Shown one piece after another: positions 1-4,644 of a DNA stretch of 7,061 nucleotides; the stretch's first letter is position 1, and each line of letters opens with the position of its first letter. The notes beneath the pieces were generated by a model. That model was given only the letters and a program-made list of their open reading frames with translations. It had not been told where the DNA came from and did not search any database. The stretch comes from Nitrospirota bacterium (GTDB lineage: Bacteria > Nitrospirota > Thermodesulfovibrionia > Thermodesulfovibrionales > JdFR-88). The stretch covers positions 1 through 7,061 of the forward strand of contig JAKAGP010000090.1 in assembly GCA_021825785.1 (NCBI GenBank), read 5' to 3'. The position numbers were made by a program, and so were the translations under genes.

Positions 1-217
1 CGGCGTCGTAGTCGAAGCTGCTGGAATAGCGGCAGCGGCCGGCGAGGTAGCAGCTGTTGCCCTGCTCCACCCGGTGATGCTCGGCCAGGTGCATGTCATG
101 CTCGGTGTAGCTCGGAGCTTGCGGCGCCGGGCAGGCGGCAGCGCCATGCGTGACCTGCTCGAAAGGGTCGTGGAAGGGATTCACCAGCAGGCGTTGCGCC
201 GCGCTTTGCGATAACAG
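1..217 (-). pseudogene. Partial BON-type periplasmic protein fragment (5' end lost)
   Basis: An open minus-strand frame, one register away from the DUF1320 gene, runs off the left edge; codons fall at 181-179 down to 4-2. It reads NPFHDPFEQVTHGAAACPAP and, further on, AEHHRVEQGNSCYLAGRC, then ends near SSSFDYDA. From memory, this pattern (NDPF start, paired Cys, HHRVE-G-SC-LAG-C, then Y-YD) matches the N-terminus of secreted BON-domain proteins of Betaproteobacteria, which are periplasmic and whose function is poorly known. No start codon or ribosome site is visible; upstream the frame runs into phage coding sequence. I infer that the fragment was joined to the phage gene around 200-215, either by insertion or deletion, or by an assembly error. 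The family call is recognition without a search. It could instead be an unfamiliar phage gene. Confidence 0.5.
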
Positions 218-530
218 ACAGTATTTCGTCAATGGCCTCGCGTCCCACAGTGGGCGGCACCACGCACTGATACTGGTAGAACCCCTTGCGGCCATACAGC
301 CGGTGGACTGCAATAGCAACCGAGATATACGTAATCATCGGCGGAATGGGCGAGGCCAGCGGCAGCTGATAGCGGCTGCCGATCCATGAGTCGATGAAAT
401 TGTCCGCCTCGGTAATGCAATCCGTGACGATCGCCGCATTCACGCTGCCCGTATTGGCATCATCTGTGAGCTGGATAAGGATGTCATTGGGCACCAGGTT
501 CTGTATGTCGCTTAGCTGCGAATAGCTCAT
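96..530 (-). CDS. Mu gp36-like head-completion protein (DUF1320), C-terminus apparently replaced
   Basis: The N-terminus is classic for the Mu gp36/DUF1320 family: MSYSQLSDIQ, then LIQLTDD, an acidic helix ending EADNFIDSWIGSRYQLPLA, and the PIPP segment before a helix with HRLYGR. This family sits after the major capsid protein and is thought to act in the head-tail connector. I chose ATG 530 because AAGAGG lies just upstream and the codon overlaps the TGA of the preceding gene; an ATG at 545 would add five residues without a good ribosome site. Family-like sequence ends near residue 110 (IAKRG). The last 34 residues, up to the stop at 98-96, are Pro/Arg-rich and read across a different coding frame, so they are probably not native. 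The usual family length is about 140 residues, so the similar total length here is probably accidental. Confidence 0.8.
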   Translation of the reverse strand: MSYSQLSDIQNLVPNDILIQLTDDANTGSVNAAIVTDCITEADNFIDSWIGSRYQLPLASPIPPMITYISVAIAVHRLYGRKGFYQYQCVVPPTVGREAIDEILSVIAKRGATPAGESLPRPFRAGHAWRCRLPGAASSELHRA

Positions 531-697
531 GCCAACCTCTTGCATTCCGGTTTAGGGTTTACACAGTCGCAGCAGGGGCGCTGGATAACAACCATCCCCG
601 TGAAGCCTTTTCCTTTTACGGGGGCCAGCATGCACTGCGCTTTCCCGCATTGCACCTTCACCTCGCTTGCGCACGCCTGGCATTCGTAGACGCTCAT
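527..697 (-). CDS. 56-residue eight-cysteine mini-protein (probable zinc-binding)
   Basis: This short frame starts at ATG 697 and overlaps the TGA of the gp35-like gene by ATGA; its own TGA overlaps ATG 530 of DUF1320 in the same way, so translational coupling is likely. GGAAGGGC lies just before the start. The protein has cysteines at 6, 9, 17, 22, 42, 43, 45 and 52: a CxxC near the N-terminus (YECQACASE) and a CCDC cluster near the C-terminus (RPCCDCVNPKPEC), a pattern suited to two metal sites. Residues 24-40 between them are a short basic and hydrophobic segment (VKGKGFTGMVVIQR). I do not recognise the family. Phage Mu has a small zinc protein, Com, that controls mom translation, but no sequence similarity to Com is apparent. 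The tight overlaps on both sides make it a real gene. Confidence 0.72.
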   Translation of the reverse strand: MSVYECQACASEVKVQCGKAQCMLAPVKGKGFTGMVVIQRPCCDCVNPKPECKRLA

Positions 698-864
698 TTG
701 CCCTTCCTGGCCTCTTCCTTCAGCTCCAGGTGTTTCTTCAGGTGCGGATGGGCGGCTTCCTCCTCGGTCAGCTCTATCGTGCTGCCGGGCGCATATTCCT
801 TCGCCGCCTTATCGCCCTTTACGGCGTGGACGATGGTTGTCCCTTTTACGGTGTATTTAGGCAT
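694..864 (-). CDS. Mu gp35-like small head protein, 56 residues
   Basis: ATG 864 follows AAAGGAGG at an 8-base distance, an excellent start, and the gene ends in an ATGA overlap with the next one. The protein begins MPKYTVKGTTIVHAV and contains YAPGSTIELTEEEAAH. This is the short beta-strand plus 'pG-tieLteeeA' motif seen in the small proteins encoded between the major capsid and gp36 genes of Mu-like phages (gp35 type). The C-terminal third is a charged helix ending in ARKGK. The position between capsid and DUF1320 genes supports the call. The molecular role of this family is not established; a minor head component is the usual assumption. Confidence 0.7.
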   Translation of the reverse strand: MPKYTVKGTTIVHAVKGDKAAKEYAPGSTIELTEEEAAHPHLKKHLELKEEARKGK

Positions 865-878
865 CGTTTAAACCTCCT

Positions 879-1352
879 TTAATTTCCCCAGCCGGGCAGC
901 CCCACGCATGTAGCTGTGACTCCGACCGTATTGGCGTTCCCGGCGCTGATAGCCGTTACATAGCCCTCGATATAGCGGGGCGCGCCTGTTGCCGCGTTGC
1001 TGAATGCCGCCACGATGGTATTGGAGATGCTTGTGGTCTGGATATCGAAAGCCGTATTGGCGGTCCCATCCAGAGATCCGCGTACTTTCCATGTGGCTGT
1101 ATCGCCGGATGCGGCATTCGCCATATTGGCAGTGCAGGACACGTACGACATATAAGCCCCCATGTCCTGAAAACCACCCGATGATGCGCCCGTTGCGTTC
1201 TGCCACGCAAAAGCAATGGTGGCAGCCGGTTTGACGGGGCCCGTCTTTACGGTTAAGGTCCCGTTATTCATCAACCCGGCGCCGTATGCTGCGCCCGCAA
1301 GGGCCAGCACCGCGGCCAGCAACACACTCAAAACGATTTTTATGTTTTTCAC
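879..1352 (-). CDS. Exported beta-rich protein with Sec signal peptide, inside the head gene cluster
   Basis: GTG 1352 follows AAGGAGG with six bases between. The 157-residue product opens with a textbook signal peptide: MKNIKIV (basic), LSVLLAAVLALAGAA (hydrophobic, 8-22), and an AGA-A or GAA-Y cleavage choice near residues 21-22. No lipobox cysteine is present. The mature part is rich in Ala, Gly, Thr and Ser with alternating beta-strand patterns, and has only two cysteines, 73 and 149, which could form a disulfide after export. The stretch WKVRGSLDG and the later APRYIEGYVTAISAGNANTV resemble small beta-sandwich proteins that many phages encode near their capsid genes, but those normally lack a signal. 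I infer secretion to the periplasm or surface, perhaps for superinfection exclusion or as a lysogenic conversion gene. The family is not recognised. Confidence 0.72.
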   Translation of the reverse strand: MKNIKIVLSVLLAAVLALAGAAYGAGLMNNGTLTVKTGPVKPAATIAFAWQNATGASSGGFQDMGAYMSYVSCTANMANAASGDTATWKVRGSLDGTANTAFDIQTTSISNTIVAAFSNAATGAPRYIEGYVTAISAGNANTVGVTATCVGLPGWGN

Positions 1353-1378
1353 TCTGAGCCTCCTTGTCTTTTTTATGA

Positions 1379-1450
1379 GGGGCGGCCTTGCAGCCGCCCC
1401 AACATGGCGCCTATTACCAGCGCCCCCTCAGGGGGTATCACCCCCTTTTT
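1379..1450. promoter_or_regulatory. Cluster of three hairpins between capsid and signal-peptide genes
   Basis: This intergenic stretch holds three inverted repeats. First, GGGGCGGC (1379-1386) pairs perfectly with GCCGCCCC (1393-1400). Second, GGCGC (1406-1410) pairs with GCGCC (1420-1424). Third, GGGGG (1431-1435) pairs with CCCCC (1441-1445). In the minus transcript that carries the genes, the third repeat can also switch: its C-run can pair either with the G-run before it or with GGGGG derived from 1424-1428. None is followed by a U-run on the minus strand, so I do not call an intrinsic terminator for the head operon. They could stabilise the capsid mRNA 3' end or attenuate transcription into the next gene. 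Confidence 0.5.
1431..1450 (+). terminator. Possible plus-strand intrinsic terminator
   Basis: Read on the plus strand, a GGGGG/CCCCC stem with a TATCA loop is followed directly by TTTTT. This has the form of a short intrinsic terminator for rightward transcripts. No rightward gene lies to its left, so if used it would stop antisense or read-through transcription entering the 3' end of the capsid gene. The five-pair stem is short. Confidence 0.3.
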
Positions 1451-1457
1451 AAATCCC

Positions 1458-2405
1458 CTACACCGTGTAGTTCACGGCGTTGTAGATCAGATAGCCGCAG
1501 TCGTTGGCTATCACCTTCTCCGCGCTGTTCCAGGCCACCTTGAAATACTGGCTGCCCTTTACGCCGCGCTTGGGGTCGAAGTCCCTCTGCGTCTGCCTCT
1601 GCATCTCGCAGAAGGTTGCCGCAAAGGTGATGGACCTTATGCCCGGCTTCTCCTCCACGTACAGCGCCGCCGCGTGGGGGCCCCACAGCCTGGTGTAAGT
1701 GGGGTTCTGGCCCATCTTGGCCGTGTTGTAACGGCTGCGCCCAACCAGCAGGTTCTTCACCTCGAATAGCGCCGCCACTTCGCTGATTGTGGCAATGCCG
1801 CCGCCCGATGCCTGGAACCTGGTGGCGGACTTCACCGCGTCCAGGATCTTCGGATGGCTGCGCAGCACAACCCATGTGGAAACGCCGAACACCAGCGTGT
1901 TGGCACTCTGGAAGCAGCTCTCTATCGCGGTCTGGATGTCGCCGATCGGATCATCCGCGCCGCCGCCCCACTGGGCCGTGCCGCTGAGCGTCTTCTGGTT
2001 GGTGGCCGCGTAGCTGCCGGTATTGAACACGGTGCCTGCAACCCTGTTTTCCTGGGCGATGTCCAGCAGCAGGTTCAGGTAGTTGTTGGTGTCCGCCTCT
2101 ACCTGCACAGGCTCGTCCGCGTTGTCGATGGCAGCCTGGGAAACCCAGTCCGCAAAGGCGTGGTCCGTAACGGAGTAATTGTCCGTCTGCACGCCCCAGT
2201 CCATCTCGTTTGCAAGGCCGGTGGCCCCGATCTTGTCGTCCCCCAGGGTGAAGGCGTCCTGCTTGTTGTAGGTGAAATAGAGGTCGCTCCTCTTGTTCAC
2301 CGGCAGGATGGGCATCACCTTGTCCCATATCATCTCTTCGTTTTTGTACTGGCGCGACAGGTTAGTCAGTATCGCGTCTACGTGTAACCCGGTTACAGGC
2401 GGCAT
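1458..2405 (-). CDS. Major capsid protein (Mu-like major head subunit, HK97-type fold expected)
   Basis: ATG 2405 follows AAAGGAG, and the 315-residue product is of normal length for this capsid family. Recognisable stretches are the N-terminal LTNLSRQYKNEEMIWDKVMP with PVNKRSDLYF, the ANEMDWGVQTDNYSVTDHAF segment followed by DWVSQAAIDNAD, the Gly-rich loop near residue 148 (WGGGADDPIGDI), and a C-terminal region with GQNPTY, LWGPHAAALYVEEKPGI and FDPKRGVKGSQYFKVAWNS. These match capsid proteins encoded after a protease and a decoration protein in many Mu-like prophages. It forms the icosahedral shell after scaffold-directed assembly and maturation by the protease encoded two genes upstream. 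The 27-base gap after the decoration gene argues for cotranscription. The order protease, decoration, capsid supports the call strongly. Confidence 0.88.
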   Translation of the reverse strand: MPPVTGLHVDAILTNLSRQYKNEEMIWDKVMPILPVNKRSDLYFTYNKQDAFTLGDDKIGATGLANEMDWGVQTDNYSVTDHAFADWVSQAAIDNADEPVQVEADTNNYLNLLLDIAQENRVAGTVFNTGSYAATNQKTLSGTAQWGGGADDPIGDIQTAIESCFQSANTLVFGVSTWVVLRSHPKILDAVKSATRFQASGGGIATISEVAALFEVKNLLVGRSRYNTAKMGQNPTYTRLWGPHAAALYVEEKPGIRSITFAATFCEMQRQTQRDFDPKRGVKGSQYFKVAWNSAEKVIANDCGYLIYNAVNYTV

Positions 2406-2432
2406 ATGTCAGATTCTCCTTTCGTCCTTGTT

Positions 2433-2813
2433 TTACGCCGTTGCCGGCGCCAGCAGCACCGGGATTATGTCACCCTGCACGCCGCTCTTAAGCGCTATCC
2501 CGATGGCCTGGTTGCCGCTTGCGGCCACCACGCCGTTCCCGTTTGCGTCCGAAGTGAGCTTGTTGCCCCTCGCGCAGCCTCCGGCCCCAAGCGCCAGGTA
2601 GCTGATGCCGCTGACCATTATCTCCACCATCTTCCCCGCCGCCTGGTCGGTTGCGCTGAGCGCGGCCTGGAATATCCCGACCGGCACATCCGTTGCGGCC
2701 GCCGCGGTGGCGCAGGTATCGTCATCGGCACCCATCTTTGCGATGGTGTACTGGACCACGGCCGCGCTGGCCTTCTGGTCCTTGGAAATCCCTTTTGTGG
2801 CTCCCATTGCCAT
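2433..2813 (-). CDS. Capsid decoration (cement) protein, DUF2190-like
   Basis: The 126-residue product shows the usual layout of phage head decoration proteins: AAVVQYTIAKMGADDDTC, an Ala-rich stretch, ATDVPVGIFQAAL, then EIMVSGISYLALG, RGNKLTSDANG and a C-terminal GIALKSGVQGDIIPVLLAP. The 'rG-LtSDanGkav' and 'GiA-esG-aGDii-Vl-aP' elements are typical of the family that caps capsid three-fold axes. ATG 2813 lies two bases after the stop of the protease gene, and GGGGGAG in the end of that gene serves as its ribosome site, so the two are probably translationally coupled. Two cysteines are present (34 and 80). The DUF assignment is by pattern only; the decoration role follows from similarity and from its place directly before the major capsid gene. 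Confidence 0.78.
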   Translation of the reverse strand: MAMGATKGISKDQKASAAVVQYTIAKMGADDDTCATAAAATDVPVGIFQAALSATDQAAGKMVEIMVSGISYLALGAGGCARGNKLTSDANGNGVVAASGNQAIGIALKSGVQGDIIPVLLAPATA

Positions 2814-2815
2814 GG

Positions 2816-3436
2816 TTATTTCTCCCCCTTCCTCTTATGCCCGAACCATTCGGGATGTTTTTTGGCCACCGCGAACACGGCGTCCTTGTACGGCACTTTA
2901 TGTGCCTTCATGTGGTCCTCTATGGCCTTGTCCCTCTTCTCATCCTCCGGGCTGGCCTCGTCCAGCACCTCATCCTTTTCGGCCACTTCCTTGAACTCGA
3001 TCTGCGCGGGCAGCCCGGCCAGGAACGCCTGCATGAACTCCAGCGGGGTTTCCTTCTTCGCCTTGTCCTCGCTGAATTCATACGTGGTCCCGATTTCGGA
3101 CACGGCCTGCATGAAGCTGGTTATCCCCATGCCCAGCTTTTCCATGGCCGGGATGACGATGCCTTTCTTCTTGAGGCCCTCCACGAATTCCTTCACCTGG
3201 CCTTTCCTGGCCTCGGCCTCTTTGGCCTTCAGGGCGTCCTCGCGGGCCTTGAATTCCCTTTCCTTCTCCGCGAAGCTTGCGGCGGCCGTTTCCCTGGCGG
3301 AATGCGCGGCCTCAGCCTGCATCGCCTTTACCTGCGCCTCCGTGTAAACCACGGGCGCCGTGTCCGAGCCGAACAGGTCCCTGAAGCTCATGCCCGCCTG
3401 GGCCAGCTTCTCTTTGAACGATCCCCAAAAATCCAT
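2816..3436 (-). CDS. Nested in-frame scaffold protein (internal start, Mu gpZ-like)
   Basis: Inside the protease gene, AAAGGAG (3450-3444) stands seven bases before an in-frame ATG at 3436, methionine 239 of the long product. Translation from here would give a 206-residue protein beginning MDFWGSFKEKLAQAG and containing only the coiled-coil scaffold and basic tail. Phage Mu, lambda and others make their scaffold this way, from an in-frame start within the protease gene. The start falls exactly at the border between the inserted domain and the scaffold, which strengthens the case. No protein-level evidence can be seen, so production of the short form is an inference. Confidence 0.68.
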   Translation of the reverse strand: MDFWGSFKEKLAQAGMSFRDLFGSDTAPVVYTEAQVKAMQAEAAHSARETAAASFAEKEREFKAREDALKAKEAEARKGQVKEFVEGLKKKGIVIPAMEKLGMGITSFMQAVSEIGTTYEFSEDKAKKETPLEFMQAFLAGLPAQIEFKEVAEKDEVLDEASPEDEKRDKAIEDHMKAHKVPYKDAVFAVAKKHPEWFGHKRKGEK

Positions 3437-4150
3437 ACGTTCTCTCCTTTCGCTGAATTTGAACTTCTCCGTGTCCACGTGCACGCCGTGGCGCTTTGCC
3501 GCAGCCAGCATGCGGTGCGTGATCTTCTCCTGTTCCTCGCTGGAGTACTGCGCCCTGTCGTGCGGCTTTGCCCAGTACGCAAGCGCGGCGTGGATGTGTT
3601 CCGCGTCAATCGGGTACCGGTAGTTCACCGGGTCCGCAAACTCGTCATCGGGGATGTGCTCATACTGCCCCGGCTTCGTCACATGGCCGCCGTCCTTTAT
3701 CGCTATGCCGTGCCGCCCGGCCCGCGATTCCTGCATGCTTTTCATGTAGGGATCAATAAATTCCAAAACCATACCCTCCTTTTCTCTGAACGCGAAATCC
3801 GGCAGTCCCTTCACGGCGGGCGGCGTGGCGCCAAGGAACCCGATATGCCGCAGCGTCAAATCCGGATAAAGCGAGATCGAACGCTTTTTAAAAAGCCCCT
3901 GCTTCAGCCATTCGGTGAACTGCTCCACCGTGGGCTTTATCTCCGCCCAGAGGGTGTCACCCTCCCGCGTCAGCCCTTCCACCCACCCGTAAGCCGGCGC
4001 GTTCTCCTTCGGATGCCCGATCACCACCGGCGCTTCATGCTGCGCCGGGTCATACTTCGCCGCGATGGCGTCCAGATCGGCATCGGACCAGTCCCGCTCA
4101 TGCCCGGCGGCGTCCATATGCCGCCCCGTTTTAAAAACCGCAATCTTCAC
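2816..4150 (-). CDS. Capsid maturation protease with inserted domain and C-terminal scaffold (Mu gpI-like)
   Basis: I start at GTG 4150 because AAAGGAGG ends nine bases before it; a TTG at 4159 touches the ribosome site and is unlikely. The 444-residue product has three parts. Residues 1-126 are the protease: VVIGHP (His 46), AYGWVEGL, FKKRSISLY (Ser 91) and HIGFLGATPPAVKGLP, the hallmark motifs of Mu-like prophage I proteins; His 46 and Ser 91 are the likely catalytic pair. Residues about 127-238 hold a DUF6582-like insert (PGQYEHIPDDEFADP, YRYPIDAEHIHAALAYW, ITHRMLAAAKRHGV). Residues 239-444 are scaffold, with a Lys/Glu/Ala coiled coil at about 283-335 and a basic C-terminus (HPEWFGHKRKGEK). 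It should direct shell assembly, then cleave scaffold and itself. Portal and MuF genes, which usually precede it, are absent. Confidence 0.85.
   Translation of the reverse strand: MKIAVFKTGRHMDAAGHERDWSDADLDAIAAKYDPAQHEAPVVIGHPKENAPAYGWVEGLTREGDTLWAEIKPTVEQFTEWLKQGLFKKRSISLYPDLTLRHIGFLGATPPAVKGLPDFAFREKEGMVLEFIDPYMKSMQESRAGRHGIAIKDGGHVTKPGQYEHIPDDEFADPVNYRYPIDAEHIHAALAYWAKPHDRAQYSSEEQEKITHRMLAAAKRHGVHVDTEKFKFSERRERMDFWGSFKEKLAQAGMSFRDLFGSDTAPVVYTEAQVKAMQAEAAHSARETAAASFAEKEREFKAREDALKAKEAEARKGQVKEFVEGLKKKGIVIPAMEKLGMGITSFMQAVSEIGTTYEFSEDKAKKETPLEFMQAFLAGLPAQIEFKEVAEKDEVLDEASPEDEKRDKAIEDHMKAHKVPYKDAVFAVAKKHPEWFGHKRKGEK
3770..3783 (-). promoter_or_regulatory. Second internal ribosome-site-like sequence at the domain border
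   Basis: AAAAGGAGGG (3783-3774) lies within the protease frame two bases before ATG 3772 (Met 127) and eight bases before an in-frame TTG at 3766. It encodes the ordinary residues EKEG, so it may be a chance match. It falls where the protease domain ends and the DUF6582-like insert begins, so it could mark an old gene start that was fused in, or allow a third product. The spacing to ATG is too short for efficient use. Confidence 0.3.
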
Positions 4151-4200
4151 TATTGACAACCTCCTTTCAAAATCGGGCCATTTAGAAGGCCGCTAATCGA

Positions 4201-4266
4201 TTTAGACCCCAAACAGGCATCCACATACCTGTTTTGAATTTCGTCAAAATTTAAACGGGGTCTAAA
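4201..4266 (-). promoter_or_regulatory. Inverted-repeat element with three-way-junction potential in the protease leader
   Basis: TTTAGACCCC (4201-4210) and GGGGTCTAAA (4257-4266) are perfect 10-base inverted arms. Between them, on the minus transcript, two more hairpins fit. One is AATTT/AAATT with a five-base loop (4251-4237). The other is AAACAGG (4211-4217) against CCTGTTT (4228-4234), extended by a G-U pair and two A-U pairs to a four-base GTGG loop. The element lies about 35 bases upstream of the protease ribosome site. It could act as a structured mRNA leader, or at DNA level as a protein-binding or recombination site. The pairing is directly visible; any function is inference. Confidence 0.5.
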
Positions 4267-4354
4267 CGCCTTCTCGTCGATTTTTTCGGCCAGCCCCCGG
4301 ACCCGCAATGCGCAATTTCTGAAAAAGCCGGTTTTTGGGCTGATTTTGGGCGTG

Positions 4355-4391
4355 CGGAGGGCGGTTTTGTGCATCGGCTCACCGCCCTCCG
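4355..4391. repeat. Perfect 11-pair stem-loop
   Basis: CGGAGGGCGGT (4355-4365) and ACCGCCCTCCG (4381-4391) are perfect inverted arms around a 15-base loop. On the plus strand the stem is followed by GATTTCTTTT, which resembles a terminator tail; on the minus strand it is followed by a GC-rich stretch. As there is no rightward gene before it, a terminator role is doubtful. It may instead be a folded element of a leftward RNA. Confidence 0.5.
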
Positions 4392-4410
4392 GATTTCTTT
4401 TGGGCACGCA

Positions 4411-4450
4411 AGTGGAACTTAGGCTTGGCCTGGATGAGGTTCCTTCCACT
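4411..4450. repeat. Two-level stem-loop
   Basis: AGTGGAA (4411-4417) pairs with TTCCACT (4444-4450), and within it AGGC (4421-4424) pairs with GCCT (4428-4431). Together with neighbouring stems to the right it gives the region the look of a compact folded RNA on either strand. No known RNA family was recognised. Confidence 0.35.
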
Positions 4451-4594
4451 CCCCCGCATCCGCATACCTTCTGCGCCGTCACGGAAGCTAAGTCGTACGG
4501 CCCAGCGCACGCCTCGCCAGTCCGCAGCCTTCCAACAACCGCCCCCTCGTCGGGGTTTGCCCTTCTCATTGTGGTTGGGTATTCCGTTATGGTC

Positions 4595-4614
4595 ATTCCC
4601 GCGAAGGCGGGAAT
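4595..4614. repeat. dRS3/REP-like dispersed palindrome
   Basis: ATTCCCGCGAAGGCGGGAAT is a perfect 8-base inverted repeat with a GAAG loop. It fits the neisserial dRS3 pattern ATTCCC-N8-GGGAAT, and the flanks (GTC before, CCA after) match very similar dispersed palindromes found in many unrelated bacterial genomes. Known dRS3 copies serve as insertion targets for filamentous phages and IS elements. Only one copy lies in this window. It sits 30 bases beyond the endolysin stop, so it could also act as a 3' mRNA-end hairpin. Confidence 0.65.
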
Positions 4615-4644
4615 CCAATTTGACGTTAAATGGCGGAAAGCAGT

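Larger units (their letters stand above)
4151..4644. other. 494-bp gene-free, hairpin-rich stretch between endolysin and protease
   Basis: I see no convincing gene here. Long open frames exist on both strands but cross strong palindromes and the protease ribosome site and have no family-like sequence. From left to right the stretch holds the protease ribosome site (4160-4167), GGCC repeats (4177-4180 and 4189-4192), a three-way-junction-like element (4201-4266), an 11-pair stem-loop (4355-4391), a two-level stem-loop (4411-4450), a bulged stem (4483-4489 with 4526-4533), a CCCC/GGGG hairpin (4543-4555) and a dispersed-repeat palindrome (4595-4614). No clear sigma-70 promoter for the head operon was found. 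It could be an untranslated leader or non-coding RNA, or the scar of a module exchange. Confidence 0.55.

Noticed and set aside
96..545. Start of DUF1320 at ATG 545
   Set aside because: The ribosome site AAGAGG fits ATG 530, family members start at MSY-like sequence, and 530 gives the ATGA overlap with the upstream gene.
527..697. Mu Com homologue
   Set aside because: Size and cysteine richness are similar, but spacing of cysteines and surrounding residues do not match, and no mom-like gene is visible.
2693..4156. Very long plus-strand open frame opposite the protease gene
   Set aside because: It is rich in Arg, His and Leu, as expected for the antisense of a GC-rich gene. The minus strand carries clear protease motifs.
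4355..4400. Strong intrinsic terminator of a rightward operon
   Set aside because: The stem and the T-containing tail fit loosely, but no rightward gene precedes it; the tail is also interrupted by a C.
4355..4580. Template repeat of a diversity-generating retroelement, or group II intron remnant
   Set aside because: No reverse transcriptase gene and no second near-identical copy are present in the window, and no intron domain V-like structure could be built.
4150..4596. Minus-strand open frame of 148 codons in the gap between endolysin and protease
   Set aside because: It crosses the long inverted repeats and the protease ribosome site, has no good start signal, and its translation resembles no protein family.
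4151..4644. tRNA, tmRNA or RNase P RNA in the gap
   Set aside because: I looked for cloverleaf arms and the conserved cores and found none.
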